A stretch of DNA of 15,667 bases from Victivallales bacterium (GCA_030634125.1 DAOWBJ010000008.1:1-15667), one strand, 5' to 3'; counted from the stretch's first letter, positions 1-7,669 are shown. The notes: generated by a model from the letters alone, not told the origin. Made by a program: numbers and translations.

Positions 1-1245
1 AAATATTGCAACTAGACCGGCACGCAAGTAATAAATAGAGATAAACAGAACAACAACGATAAGAGCTATAATACCAGCCCAAATACCGTTTACAACATTA
101 GCTTTACCAAGAGTAGGGTCAGTATTAAAAATACCTTCAACTTTGATTTCGAAAGGCAAACTACCGCTGACCAGCGCGTCTGAAATAGCTTTGCATTCCT
201 CCTGGGAGAACTGACCGCTTATTTCGGCTGATCCGCCGGTGATGGCACTGTTAATGACCGGAGCTGAATACAGTTTGTTATCCAGGACGATTGCTAATTG
301 ACGTCCGACATTTTTCTTAGTTAATTCGGCGAAATCTTTACCGCCGGCATTGTTGAATCTCAAAATAATCTGGCGCTGTCCGAATTGATCCAGAGATGGA
401 AAAGCTTCGCTAATGTTTTTGCCGCTCATGGACCAGCGTCTTTTGACAAAATACATGCTGACTTTAGATTTTTTACCTTTGCGGAACTCCTCAGTTTTCA
501 TGAGTTTATAGCCGTTGGGGGTAACAAATGTTTTAGGGTTCGCCAAATACTCATTGACTTTCGCCGCGCTATCTTTGAGAACAAGGCAGAAACGTAATTT
601 TGCGCTCATTTTGATAAGTTCAAGGAGTTTTAACTTTTCATCTTTGGATACAACCGGAACTTTAAGAGAAACATAATGTCCGCCCGCGGGAGAAATTTCC
701 GCTTCAAAGATTTTTTGCGCCTCCATTCTGGAACGCAAAGTTTCGATAGCGAGGTCACGGTAATATTGAAAACGGTCTTCTAAGCGTTTTTTAGCTTGTT
801 CCACACTGTCTTTTTCGCCTTTGGACTCCTCTTTGACTTTTTTGAGAAAGTCTTCATCCGGCACGAGTTCGAGCAAAAACTCAACTCCGCCGTTCAAGTC
901 CAGGCCGAGACGAATAGAGCTGCTGGCTTTTTGGCGAACGAGACTTATAACATCGCGGTTGACTTCCAGTTTGCTGCCTTTAGCGTCAACCAGCGATTTT
1001 AGTTCCACGCCTGATTGATTAGCGGCGTCAAGCAGAGCGATTGAAGGATAAATATTAGGATTCTTAGCTTGTGCCGCCTTTGCTTCCGTAATAAGTTTTG
1101 TCGCGGCCGGACTATCAGGATTTTTCAACATTGACTTGAAAGTCGTGTAGAAATCCAGCGGGGCAAGCGGACTGATTTCAAAGAAAAAGACAAAGATTAT
1201 AGTTAAGAATATAACAGTTCTTAAGATGAGTGGACGTTTATTCAT
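1..1245 (-). CDS. secD: Protein translocase subunit SecD (partial, C-terminus beyond left edge)
   Basis: SecD is an inner-membrane accessory subunit of the Sec translocase that uses the proton gradient to help pull proteins out on the periplasmic side. I translated this stretch by hand because the gene is cut by the window edge; 415 codons are present without a stop. An N-terminal membrane segment lies at about residues 7-22. The periplasmic P1 region follows, with LGLDLNGG at about residues 113-120 (the LGLDLRGG motif of other SecDs, Arg replaced by Asn). Further on are GGKDFAELTKKNVGRQLAIV and VSGSLPFEIKV, typical of the end of P1. The next membrane helix (IWAGIIALIVVVLFISIYYL) begins just before the edge. 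The start ATG lies 28 bp after the yajC stop, the usual yajC-secD operon order. Whether secF is fused to it, as in many SecDF proteins, cannot be seen. Confidence 0.93.
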   Translation of the reverse strand, partial: MNKRPLILRTVIFLTIIFVFFFEISPLAPLDFYTTFKSMLKNPDSPAATKLITEAKAAQAKNPNIYPSIALLDAANQSGVELKSLVDAKGSKLEVNRDVISLVRQKASSSIRLGLDLNGGVEFLLELVPDEDFLKKVKEESKGEKDSVEQAKKRLEDRFQYYRDLAIETLRSRMEAQKIFEAEISPAGGHYVSLKVPVVSKDEKLKLLELIKMSAKLRFCLVLKDSAAKVNEYLANPKTFVTPNGYKLMKTEEFRKGKKSKVSMYFVKRRWSMSGKNISEAFPSLDQFGQRQIILRFNNAGGKDFAELTKKNVGRQLAIVLDNKLYSAPVINSAITGGSAEISGQFSQEECKAISDALVSGSLPFEIKVEGIFNTDPTLGKANVVNGIWAGIIALIVVVLFISIYYLRAGLVAIF

Positions 1246-1273
1246 GACGCGCCTTTTTTTCCAGTGTTTTGGG

Positions 1274-1606
1274 TTATTTCGCTTCCCGGGTGTCGTCACT
1301 GATTATGCCGTTAACTCCGGCTTTAGTGATTTCGACATTAACTTTATCAGCGATTTGGACGATGAAAGTTTTATCTTTTACGGTAATGACTGTTCCGTGA
1401 ATACCGCCGGCAATGATTACATCAGCGCCTTTGACTATTTTGTCAATCATCAGCTGTCTTTTCTGAGCTTGTTTTTTCTGAGAGCGGAACATAAAATAAA
1501 ACATAACCACAAAGATAAGGATCATAGGGACGAAGCTTATAAGTCCGCCCGCGCCCTGGGCCGCGCTTGGAGTTTCCGCGACTGCTGTTGTAACGAAATT
1601 AAACAT
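1274..1606 (-). CDS. yajC: Preprotein translocase subunit YajC
   Basis: YajC is a small single-pass inner-membrane protein that associates with SecD and SecF. The 110-residue product has the family layout. A short N-terminus with a Gly/Ala-rich stretch precedes one membrane helix at about residues 22-40 (LISFVPMILIFVVMFYFMF). A basic RSQKKQAQKRQ segment then enters the cytoplasm, followed by a small beta-rich domain with the conserved IVKGADVIIAGGIHGTV pattern. An AAGGTG ribosome-binding site lies a few bases upstream of the ATG. It is the first gene of the yajC-secD operon and follows the uxaE-like gene, from which it is separated by a terminator. Length and motif order are ordinary for the family. 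Confidence 0.95.
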   Translation of the reverse strand: MFNFVTTAVAETPSAAQGAGGLISFVPMILIFVVMFYFMFRSQKKQAQKRQLMIDKIVKGADVIIAGGIHGTVITVKDKTFIVQIADKVNVEITKAGVNGIISDDTREAK

Positions 1607-1632
1607 AATTTACACCTTTTTTATTATTATTA

Positions 1633-1638
1633 ATTATA
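1633..1638 (-). promoter_or_regulatory. Possible -10 box of the yajC-secD promoter
   Basis: Read on the minus strand this is an exact TATAAT, about 27 bases upstream of the yajC start codon and downstream of the uxaE terminator. I find no convincing -35 at 17-18 bp spacing (TTCTAT or TTTCTA), and the surroundings are very AT-rich, so chance matches are likely. Confidence 0.35.
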
Positions 1639-1670
1639 TATTTATATTTTAGTGAATAGAAACTTACATC

Positions 1671-1708
1671 AAAAACGACGAATCTCAAATATTATTTAAA
1701 ATTCGTCG
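1671..1708 (-). terminator. Intrinsic terminator of the uxaE-like gene
   Basis: The arms 1676-1683 and 1701-1708 form a perfect 8-bp stem (CGACGAAT with ATTCGTCG) around a 17-nt loop. In the minus-strand transcript it is followed by five U residues. It starts 13 bp after the uxaE-like stop codon. The loop is long for a strong terminator, but position and U-tract fit. Confidence 0.65.
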
Positions 1709-1721
1709 CGATAAATTTATA

Positions 1722-3254
1722 TTATTTATCTTTTTTCCGGGGCACACCAAGTAGACTGAGGTGTTTTTCAAAGTGTGCTTTCAGTCTTTCCATATATTCT
1801 TCTTCAAATTTATGCATTGCCTCGAAGAATAAAGGACGGATAGTTTTGTCATTGAGAATCGGTCCGTAAGTAATGTGCAGAAGCTGGCGTGCTTCGGACA
1901 TTTCCATGAGCCCCGGTAAATCTTCGTCATACATTTTGTCGACATCAGGTATTTTGCTGATGTCGGCCGTGATATGATAGAGCGCGAGCATTTTATCAAA
2001 ATTATCCAAAGCGCATTTGTGCATAACTTTGTATAAAACAGGATCATTTTCAGCGATAACGGTAACCGCTTCAACCCAGCTTGTTCCGGCGGTTTTTAAA
2101 TGCAGACGCATATTAGTCATTTTCCCGATAGTCGGATAAACCATAAATTTGTCGCTGCCGGAATGAATAGATACTTTGTAATCGCCGTTGCCTCTGGCAA
2201 TATTAGCGTGGACTTTAAATTGGCGGTCAAATTCTTCGGGGTTGCCGATATAATCAACGGCTTTCTGGAATTCCCCGATAAAGCGCGGCGCGAGTGAAGT
2301 GAATTCTACTTCGCGGTGGATTAATTCTTTGGCGATGAACAAGTGATGCGACGGCAGGGTAGGGGATGTGGTTTCGTCAATAGAAATTTCCAAATCAAAT
2401 TTGTCGCCGCGTTTACTGACCAGATGCCGGTGTACTTCGTCAGCGAAATCAAGCGCTTCCAGGTACATTACCGCACAGCGGCGGGCGGTTGGAGCGTCAA
2501 AATCTATTGAACTGTTCCCGAATGTGAAATCCTTATCGGCATAAGTTGCTTCAATGCGTTTTTTAACACAGTCCGGCAGTTCAGCGTAAGCGTTATCGAC
2601 TTTATCCTGCGACCAGTCGCCGGCATCGGCGTTCATGACTTCAGAAAGGTCAAGTGTAATCATTAACATGTCAGCAGCCAGCGCTACATCAATATCTTCA
2701 ATTGTTTTAAGATGGTCGCCGTCGGCGCCGTATCCTTCCTTGTAACCAGTCTGGAATACCATGAAGGTAGCGTCGTCAACTACCTGCCGGTAAGTTCTTC
2801 CAGTCAATTCAAGCTCACGAATTGATTGTTGAGCAAGCACGGGAGTAACTTCAAACTGTTTTGCCGCGGCGATATGACCGGCAGTAGCGAGTCCTAGACG
2901 GTCGCCGCAGCCGATAGTGGTTTTGCGGTCGCGCAGTGATACAGGAGCCGTCCAGGTGAAAAGTTTGCGTAAAACTTTGGCATTGTGTTCATCGAGCGGG
3001 CATTTACGGGTGATTGTGTCGCAGTCGCCGATTTGTTCGCCGGAAAATTCCGCGATAACACCATCTTCACGATTTGAAAAGACCATTAAAAAGCGGGTTT
3101 TATGATCGCGGAACATAGCTATAATAGCATTATCTTTTTTATTAATAGAGTTTTTATAAAAGGACAAACTGCTTCCGCAGGATTTTATATTTTCCTCTAT
3201 TTCACTTTCGTGTGAATTAATTACAGTGGAAACAGTTTCTAAAAGTTTTTTCAT
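1722..3254 (-). CDS. uxaE: Tagaturonate epimerase family protein (UxaE-like)
   Basis: The best fit is the UxaE family. Its characterised Thermotoga member interconverts D-tagaturonate and D-fructuronate in galacturonate breakdown. The 510-residue soluble protein has the conserved GDRLGLATAGH motif at residues 117-127, QQSIRELELTGR at 142-153, GADGDHLKT at 176-184, SIDET at 291-295, SIHSGSDKF at 362-370 and KTAGTSWVEA at 387-396. The several His, Asp and Glu residues in these motifs suit a metal-dependent sugar-acid epimerase. The ATG is preceded by AGGAG (3265-3269) at 10-nt spacing. The gene stands alone with its own promoter and terminator, and no uronate isomerase, kinase or transporter gene is beside it, so context does not confirm the substrate. 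Family assignment is from memory of conserved motifs; members of unproven substrate exist, so the exact reaction is an inference. Confidence 0.72.
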   Translation of the reverse strand: MKKLLETVSTVINSHESEIEENIKSCGSSLSFYKNSINKKDNAIIAMFRDHKTRFLMVFSNREDGVIAEFSGEQIGDCDTITRKCPLDEHNAKVLRKLFTWTAPVSLRDRKTTIGCGDRLGLATAGHIAAAKQFEVTPVLAQQSIRELELTGRTYRQVVDDATFMVFQTGYKEGYGADGDHLKTIEDIDVALAADMLMITLDLSEVMNADAGDWSQDKVDNAYAELPDCVKKRIEATYADKDFTFGNSSIDFDAPTARRCAVMYLEALDFADEVHRHLVSKRGDKFDLEISIDETTSPTLPSHHLFIAKELIHREVEFTSLAPRFIGEFQKAVDYIGNPEEFDRQFKVHANIARGNGDYKVSIHSGSDKFMVYPTIGKMTNMRLHLKTAGTSWVEAVTVIAENDPVLYKVMHKCALDNFDKMLALYHITADISKIPDVDKMYDEDLPGLMEMSEARQLLHITYGPILNDKTIRPLFFEAMHKFEEEYMERLKAHFEKHLSLLGVPRKKDK

Positions 3255-3282
3255 GTCCGGCTGACTCCTGATCTCTTATTTT

Positions 3283-3288
3283 ATTATA
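3283..3288 (-). promoter_or_regulatory. Alternative -10 box for the uxaE-like gene
   Basis: The minus strand reads an exact TATAAT here, with a weak -35 TTTAGA 18 bp upstream (3307-3312). Initiation would leave a leader of only about 20 nt that still includes the AGGAG ribosome-binding site. It competes with the better-spaced promoter at 3326-3354. Confidence 0.35.
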
Positions 3289-3325
3289 TGCTTTAAAATA
3301 TTATTTTCTAAAATACACAAAATCT

Positions 3326-3354
3326 ACTATAGAGTTGAGCAACTAATTATTCAA
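3326..3354 (-). promoter_or_regulatory. Promoter of the uxaE-like gene
   Basis: On the minus strand TTGAAT (3349-3354) is followed after exactly 17 bp by TATAGT (3326-3331), a good sigma-70-type match. It lies about 70 bp upstream of the start codon, in the divergent region shared with the signalling operon. Confidence 0.5.
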
Positions 3355-3369
3355 GTAAAAAAAGATATA

Positions 3370-3395
3370 AATTGAGGCAATTAAATGCGAATTGC
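3370..3395. repeat. Cluster of AATTG/CAATT half-sites, possible operator
   Basis: AATTG (3370-3374) and CAATT (3378-3382) form an inverted pair with a 3-bp centre. GCAATT (3377-3382) also pairs with AATTGC (3390-3395) across 7 bp. The cluster lies just upstream of the uxaE-like -35 box. Another GCAATT (3495-3500) overlaps the -35 of the plus-strand promoter. Such arrangements can be regulator sites, but the DNA is AT-rich and chance is possible. Confidence 0.3.
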
Positions 3396-3492
3396 TTAAA
3401 AAATATCCAGAATCTCAGATAAGTACCAGTTTATTTATGTTTAGAAAAAAATATATTTAAGACGAAGAAATGCTGTGTGGAACCATTTTTTT

Positions 3493-3521
3493 TTGCAATT
3501 GTCCTTACGATATAGTATACT
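3493..3521 (+). promoter_or_regulatory. Promoter of the three-gene signalling operon
   Basis: TTGCAA (3493-3498) and TATACT (3516-3521) are separated by exactly 17 bp, close to the sigma-70 consensus. The predicted start is about 15 bp before the AAGGA ribosome-binding site (3529-3533) of the first gene, giving a very short leader. Confidence 0.6.
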
Positions 3522-3542
3522 AGAACTCAAGGATGGTGTATT

Positions 3543-4298
3543 ATGTATGACTTTGAAAATTGGTGTATCTTTTATGATTTCGATGACTTGAAAATGAGTG
3601 ATATGGTTAAGTGCGGCATCGACATAAGGGCATTAGGAAAACATGCCGGAAGCATGGAGGAAGCTGCCGGTGAAGCCGTCAGCTACTTTTTTGAGAACTT
3701 TATCGACAAGCAAACTGGTGAAAAATCCTGCGCTTTGGTTCGTTTATTTAAAACTCACAACGTAGATGAATTACCAAGGTCTCTGCAGGATTTTGCCAAT
3801 ACGCTGTTACAGAAAAAAACAGGCTCAAAATCATATAAATGTCTGACCCTTTTGGCAACTGCCGGAATTGAAGAAGCCTGGAATGACAGAAGAAAATCAG
3901 CTGGACATCTGGCAATCCCGCTGCCCGGCAAGGAAGTAATCAACCGTATTCCAATGATGTGCAACTTGCTTAAACAGATGGGACTTGACGTAAAAACTGT
4001 TATAAATCCAGATTCCGGACTGATGACAGATTTATCCCAAAAAACATTTAATGTATTTTGTGTTCCTGATGCCCGTAACAGTCCCTGTATTCCGGCTCAG
4101 GATGATTTTGTCAAGCCGTACGGCATCAAATCGGTATTGGGGTTCGGAAGCATTTTGCCGTCTGGAAATGTATTTGTTGTAATTATTTTTTCAAAAACAA
4201 AAATAGAGCATGATACCGCAAATTTATTCAATGCTCTGGCACTTAATGTAAAAATGTTGATTATGCCATTTGAGGATAATGTTTTTCGCGATAATTAA
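3543..4298 (+). CDS. Stand-alone GAF-like sensory domain protein
   Basis: No characterised function is recognised. The 251-residue protein is soluble: there is no signal peptide or membrane helix. Conserved-looking stretches are WCIFYDFDDLKM at residues 7-18, CALVRLFKTH at 63-72, WNDRRKSAGHLAIPLP at 113-128, FNVFCVPDARNSPCIPAQ at 169-186 and YGIKSVLGFG at 193-202. The C-terminal pattern (short strands, SGNVFVVIIFSK, then DTANLFNALALNVKM) resembles the end of a GAF domain. From memory, closely similar sequences occur in or beside sensor histidine kinases of environmental bacteria. Eight cysteines (8, 24, 63, 100, 140, 173, 182 and one His at 122 nearby) are notable but not in an obvious metal motif. 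AAGGA sits 9 nt before the ATG. The gene is first in an operon with two kinases, 15 bp before the next, so it probably supplies or modulates their signal. Confidence 0.7.
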   Translation: MYDFENWCIFYDFDDLKMSDMVKCGIDIRALGKHAGSMEEAAGEAVSYFFENFIDKQTGEKSCALVRLFKTHNVDELPRSLQDFANTLLQKKTGSKSYKCLTLLATAGIEEAWNDRRKSAGHLAIPLPGKEVINRIPMMCNLLKQMGLDVKTVINPDSGLMTDLSQKTFNVFCVPDARNSPCIPAQDDFVKPYGIKSVLGFGSILPSGNVFVVIIFSKTKIEHDTANLFNALALNVKMLIMPFEDNVFRDN

Positions 4299-4313
4299 AA
4301 TAATGGTTTTAAT

Positions 4314-6065
4314 ATGAATGCTTCACAAAAAAAAATCATCCAGTTTGAGTTTACTATTCACGCTTTAGAGGAATTGCTGGCAGTCTCTGAATCCTTATTT
4401 TTGAAAGAATCCCAAAAACATGAAAAATTAGAGAACGACATTGAACAGATACTTGATGCGTCAAGTGACGCTATCAGGGTTATAGACAACAATTATAACA
4501 TGATTTATACAAGCAGGTCTTTTAATTTGCTGCATGGACATCCTGAAAATATAATCGGGAAAAAATGTTATGATGTTGTGCCGGAAAAAGAATGTTTTAC
4601 AGAACAATGCTCATTGAAGCGGGTTCTTAGAACTGGTAAAAGGTTTGCGATAGAGCGAGAACTTGAAAGTAGTGATGGCACAAAAGTGCCATATCATATT
4701 GATGTGATTCCATATACTGATCCCAACGGGGAAGTTGCGGGCATTATAAAAAACTATCGAGACATCACCGAAAGCAGGCAGGCGGAAGAAAAGCTCAGGG
4801 AAGAAATCAAAAAACATAAGAAGCTGGAGGAAGAATACCGTACTCTCTTTGAGTCTTCGGGAGACGCGATTATGATACTTGACTCAAAAGGATTTATTAA
4901 CTGTAATAAAGCAACTCTTAAACTCTTTGGTTTTTCTTCTAAAAAACAGTTTATTAAAAAGCACCCGGGTGGTGATCTCTCCCCAGCAAAACAGCCTGGC
5001 GGACGGGATTCGTTCACTATGGCCGAGGAGCACATAAAAAAGGCTTGCCGGGAAGGAATAAATTTTTTTGAATGGCTTCACATACGTCAGGACGGCACTA
5101 CATTTCCCGCGGAGGTGTTGTTGAGCCGCATGGAACATCAAGACAATATCGTGCAGGCGACAGTTCGTGATATTAGCGAACGCAAGTATGTGGAGCAAGA
5201 AATTGCCAAAGCACAAAAGACTGCTGAAGAAAACGCTCAACAGCAAGGTCGAATTGAAATGGCAAACAATATGCTTCATGATGTCGGCAACGCCATGACC
5301 GGAATCAGCTCATACGTTTTAAAGCCGCAAATGCAAATGGAAAAAGTGTGGCAGGAAATTCAATCTCTCTATCAATTGCGCGACTTGTTTGCAGACAGTG
5401 AAAATGAATTGATCAAAGTTTTCGGAAAAGAAAAGCAACAAGCTCTAAGTGATTTCATGAAAGCTTTAATTGTTTCTTTTGAGGAACGTAATGCCAGACA
5501 TCTCGAATTTTCTGAGAAAATATCAGCCGCCGTGGGACATGTTTGTTCTGTGCTTGATCTTCAAAGGTATTACTTAAAGGAAAATGCCTCGCCGCTGGTA
5601 TCAGAAATTAACCCGGCAACTATTATCAGCGATACTCTTGTCATGATGTCCGGAAGTCTACACAAAAGAAATATTAAAGTAAGTCTGGATGCCGGTGATA
5701 AAAAACTTTGGATTTCTGGTGATCAAACCCGCCTTATAAGGGTATTTTTGAATATCATAAAAAATACTTGTGAGGCTTTTGACGAAATGAAATCTATGGA
5801 TGGTCGAAAGCTGGAAATAACTATAAGTCCGGATGAAAGTAAAAAAGAAATAAAAGTTGTATTTTCAGATAATGCCATCGGTTTTACACCGGAAACCGGC
5901 AAAAAACTTTTTGAAAGAGGGTTTACATTGAAGCCTTATGGATCCGGTATCGGCCTGCATGCGTGCCGTGCCATTATTGAATCCCACGGCGGAACAATGA
6001 CGGTCGAAAGCAATGGGATAAATACCGGAGCCTTAACTGTTATTACATTCCCGATTTCAAAATAA
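4314..6065 (+). CDS. PAS-PAS sensor histidine kinase (cytoplasmic)
   Basis: This autophosphorylating kinase would pass phosphate to a receiver, plausibly the one in the next gene. The 583 residues hold a short helical N-terminus, PAS1 at about 45-155 (ending NYRDITESR), a linking coiled coil, PAS2 at about 172-290 (ending TVRDISERK), a second coiled coil, and a dimerisation helix with the H-box MLHDVGNAMTGI, where H322 is the likely phosphoacceptor. The ATPase domain follows, with N480, N484 and E487 in the N-box, D519-N520-A521-I522-G523 as G1 box, and GSGIGL at 543-548 as G2. No membrane segment is visible, so sensing should be cytoplasmic. PAS1 carries C85, C94 and C99, as in PAS domains with a Cys-rich loop that could hold a cofactor. 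G1 has Ala where the first Gly is normal. No good ribosome-binding site precedes the ATG, so translation may be coupled to the gene upstream. Confidence 0.9.
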   Translation: MNASQKKIIQFEFTIHALEELLAVSESLFLKESQKHEKLENDIEQILDASSDAIRVIDNNYNMIYTSRSFNLLHGHPENIIGKKCYDVVPEKECFTEQCSLKRVLRTGKRFAIERELESSDGTKVPYHIDVIPYTDPNGEVAGIIKNYRDITESRQAEEKLREEIKKHKKLEEEYRTLFESSGDAIMILDSKGFINCNKATLKLFGFSSKKQFIKKHPGGDLSPAKQPGGRDSFTMAEEHIKKACREGINFFEWLHIRQDGTTFPAEVLLSRMEHQDNIVQATVRDISERKYVEQEIAKAQKTAEENAQQQGRIEMANNMLHDVGNAMTGISSYVLKPQMQMEKVWQEIQSLYQLRDLFADSENELIKVFGKEKQQALSDFMKALIVSFEERNARHLEFSEKISAAVGHVCSVLDLQRYYLKENASPLVSEINPATIISDTLVMMSGSLHKRNIKVSLDAGDKKLWISGDQTRLIRVFLNIIKNTCEAFDEMKSMDGRKLEITISPDESKKEIKVVFSDNAIGFTPETGKKLFERGFTLKPYGSGIGLHACRAIIESHGGTMTVESNGINTGALTVITFPISK

Positions 6066-6076
6066 AGGAGAGGACT

Positions 6077-7669
6077 ATGATGAATCAAAATTTCAATACT
6101 CGTATTCTGGTTATCGACGATGAAGAAAGTGTAAGAGACAGTTTCCGCAGAATCCTACAGTCTCATGATTCAAAACGTGAGATTTATTCTAAACTTGATA
6201 AAGCCGGCACTGTTCTTTTCGACAACACCGGGCACTCCGCGAATGGGACATTGGAACGCTCGTCCGCAACCTTTGATTTTGAATTCAGCGAAGCTTCCGG
6301 CGGAAAACAGGGATACGAAATGGTTAAGACCGCCGTTGAGGAAAATCGTCCGTATGCCGCAGTTTTCGTCGATATGCGCATGCCGGGATGGGATGGGTTG
6401 GAAACGGTAGCTCATCTCCGGGAAATAGACAAAAGGTGTGAAGTCATTTTTGTCACGGCATATTCCGATCACAGCATCAAAGAAATCGTTACAGCGGTGG
6501 GAACCAATGTAAGTTACCATTGTAAACCTTTTTCCGTTGAGGAGATTGAACAAATTGCGACAAAAGCGGTTTACGAATGGAATAAAACCAAAAGTCTTGA
6601 GGACTTAATAAAAACGATATCAAAGCTTCGCGCTCAGCAATGGCAAATGGAACCGCTCCTGCAAAACATTCTTCATCAGGTATCATACTTAATGGGAACA
6701 CACTCGGCTATGATTGCGTTAAAGAAAAATAAAAAGTATCAGAAGCTTCTTGCTATCGGAAATTTATGCAATGATGTAATTGCTGACTCCTACCTCCGGA
6801 ATATCTCTGAACTCCCGGATGGAGAAGTTTTCCAGAATGAAAAATATGTTTGTTTTAAACTCAGTAAATATGGTATCCTCGCAATCTTTGAAAAAGACGG
6901 CAGACCGCTTAATCAAGAAAGAACATATTTGGTACGCCTCTTCCTTGAACAAGCTGTCCTGTCCATTCAGAATGTTGGATTACAGGAAAAACTTCTGAGG
7001 CAGGAAAAACTCTCTGCCGTTGGAGAAGCCACTAGTATGATTGTTCATGATCTGAGAAACTCTATCGGTTTAATTGAAACGATCATCGACATGACAGTTG
7101 AAAAAGTCGATGACAGGGAATCTGTTCTTGACAGCTTGAACATGATTAGACATGCGACTAAAAACGGCATGTCCCTGGCACAAGACATCCTTGATTACAG
7201 CAGTAATAAAAATATTGAAAAATCATCCATTAGCAGTACTGATCTGGTTAATGATGTGCTGGAAAAAATCAGGTCTGTTTGTGAAGAAAAGGGTATAAAG
7301 TTGAATATCCAATGCCGCGCAAAAATTATCTTTAATGCCGATTACGGTAAATTATATAGAATGCTTTTAAATTTAATTAACAATGCCATTGAATCTTATG
7401 CATATGAGAATATTCCGGAACCGGAAATCACCCTTTCTTTGAGCCGGGATAATGGCAATGTTAATATAATATTTTCCGATAATGGTCCCGGAATTCCGAA
7501 GGAAATTGTGGATGATGTTTTTACACCATTCGCCACTTTCGGAAAAAGCGGCGGCACCGGCCTGGGACTGGCAATAGCCAAACAAATTATTGATGCTCAT
7601 AATGGTAATATCAGTATAGAATCTTCATCAAAAGGTACTACGTTCAAGATTACAATCCCGGATAAATGA
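6077..7669 (+). CDS. Response regulator receiver / histidine kinase fusion
   Basis: The 530-residue protein begins with a receiver domain: acidic pair D14-D15, phosphoacceptor D99 in VDMRMPGWDG, T127 and K150 before P151. A GAF-like region spans about 183-300. The kinase core follows: H-box IVHDLRNSIG with H324, N-box N432/N436/E439, G1 box DNGPGIP at 468-474 and G2 box GGTGLGL at 492-498. Both the receiver and the kinase have all key residues. D15 to D99 is about 40 residues longer than in CheY-type receivers, so an insertion lies between helix 1 and strand 3. There is no DNA-binding or enzymatic output. The ATG follows AAAGGAGAGG, 11 bp after the upstream kinase gene. The likely role is to receive phosphate from that kinase and adjust its own kinase activity, with the final output elsewhere. 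I see no clear terminator after the stop. Confidence 0.92.
   Translation: MMNQNFNTRILVIDDEESVRDSFRRILQSHDSKREIYSKLDKAGTVLFDNTGHSANGTLERSSATFDFEFSEASGGKQGYEMVKTAVEENRPYAAVFVDMRMPGWDGLETVAHLREIDKRCEVIFVTAYSDHSIKEIVTAVGTNVSYHCKPFSVEEIEQIATKAVYEWNKTKSLEDLIKTISKLRAQQWQMEPLLQNILHQVSYLMGTHSAMIALKKNKKYQKLLAIGNLCNDVIADSYLRNISELPDGEVFQNEKYVCFKLSKYGILAIFEKDGRPLNQERTYLVRLFLEQAVLSIQNVGLQEKLLRQEKLSAVGEATSMIVHDLRNSIGLIETIIDMTVEKVDDRESVLDSLNMIRHATKNGMSLAQDILDYSSNKNIEKSSISSTDLVNDVLEKIRSVCEEKGIKLNIQCRAKIIFNADYGKLYRMLLNLINNAIESYAYENIPEPEITLSLSRDNGNVNIIFSDNGPGIPKEIVDDVFTPFATFGKSGGTGLGLAIAKQIIDAHNGNISIESSSKGTTFKITIPDK

Noticed and set aside
1226..1633. 135-codon plus-strand open frame
   Set aside because: It is antisense to yajC, which has clear family motifs. 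The product ends in a run of Tyr from AT-rich intergenic DNA.
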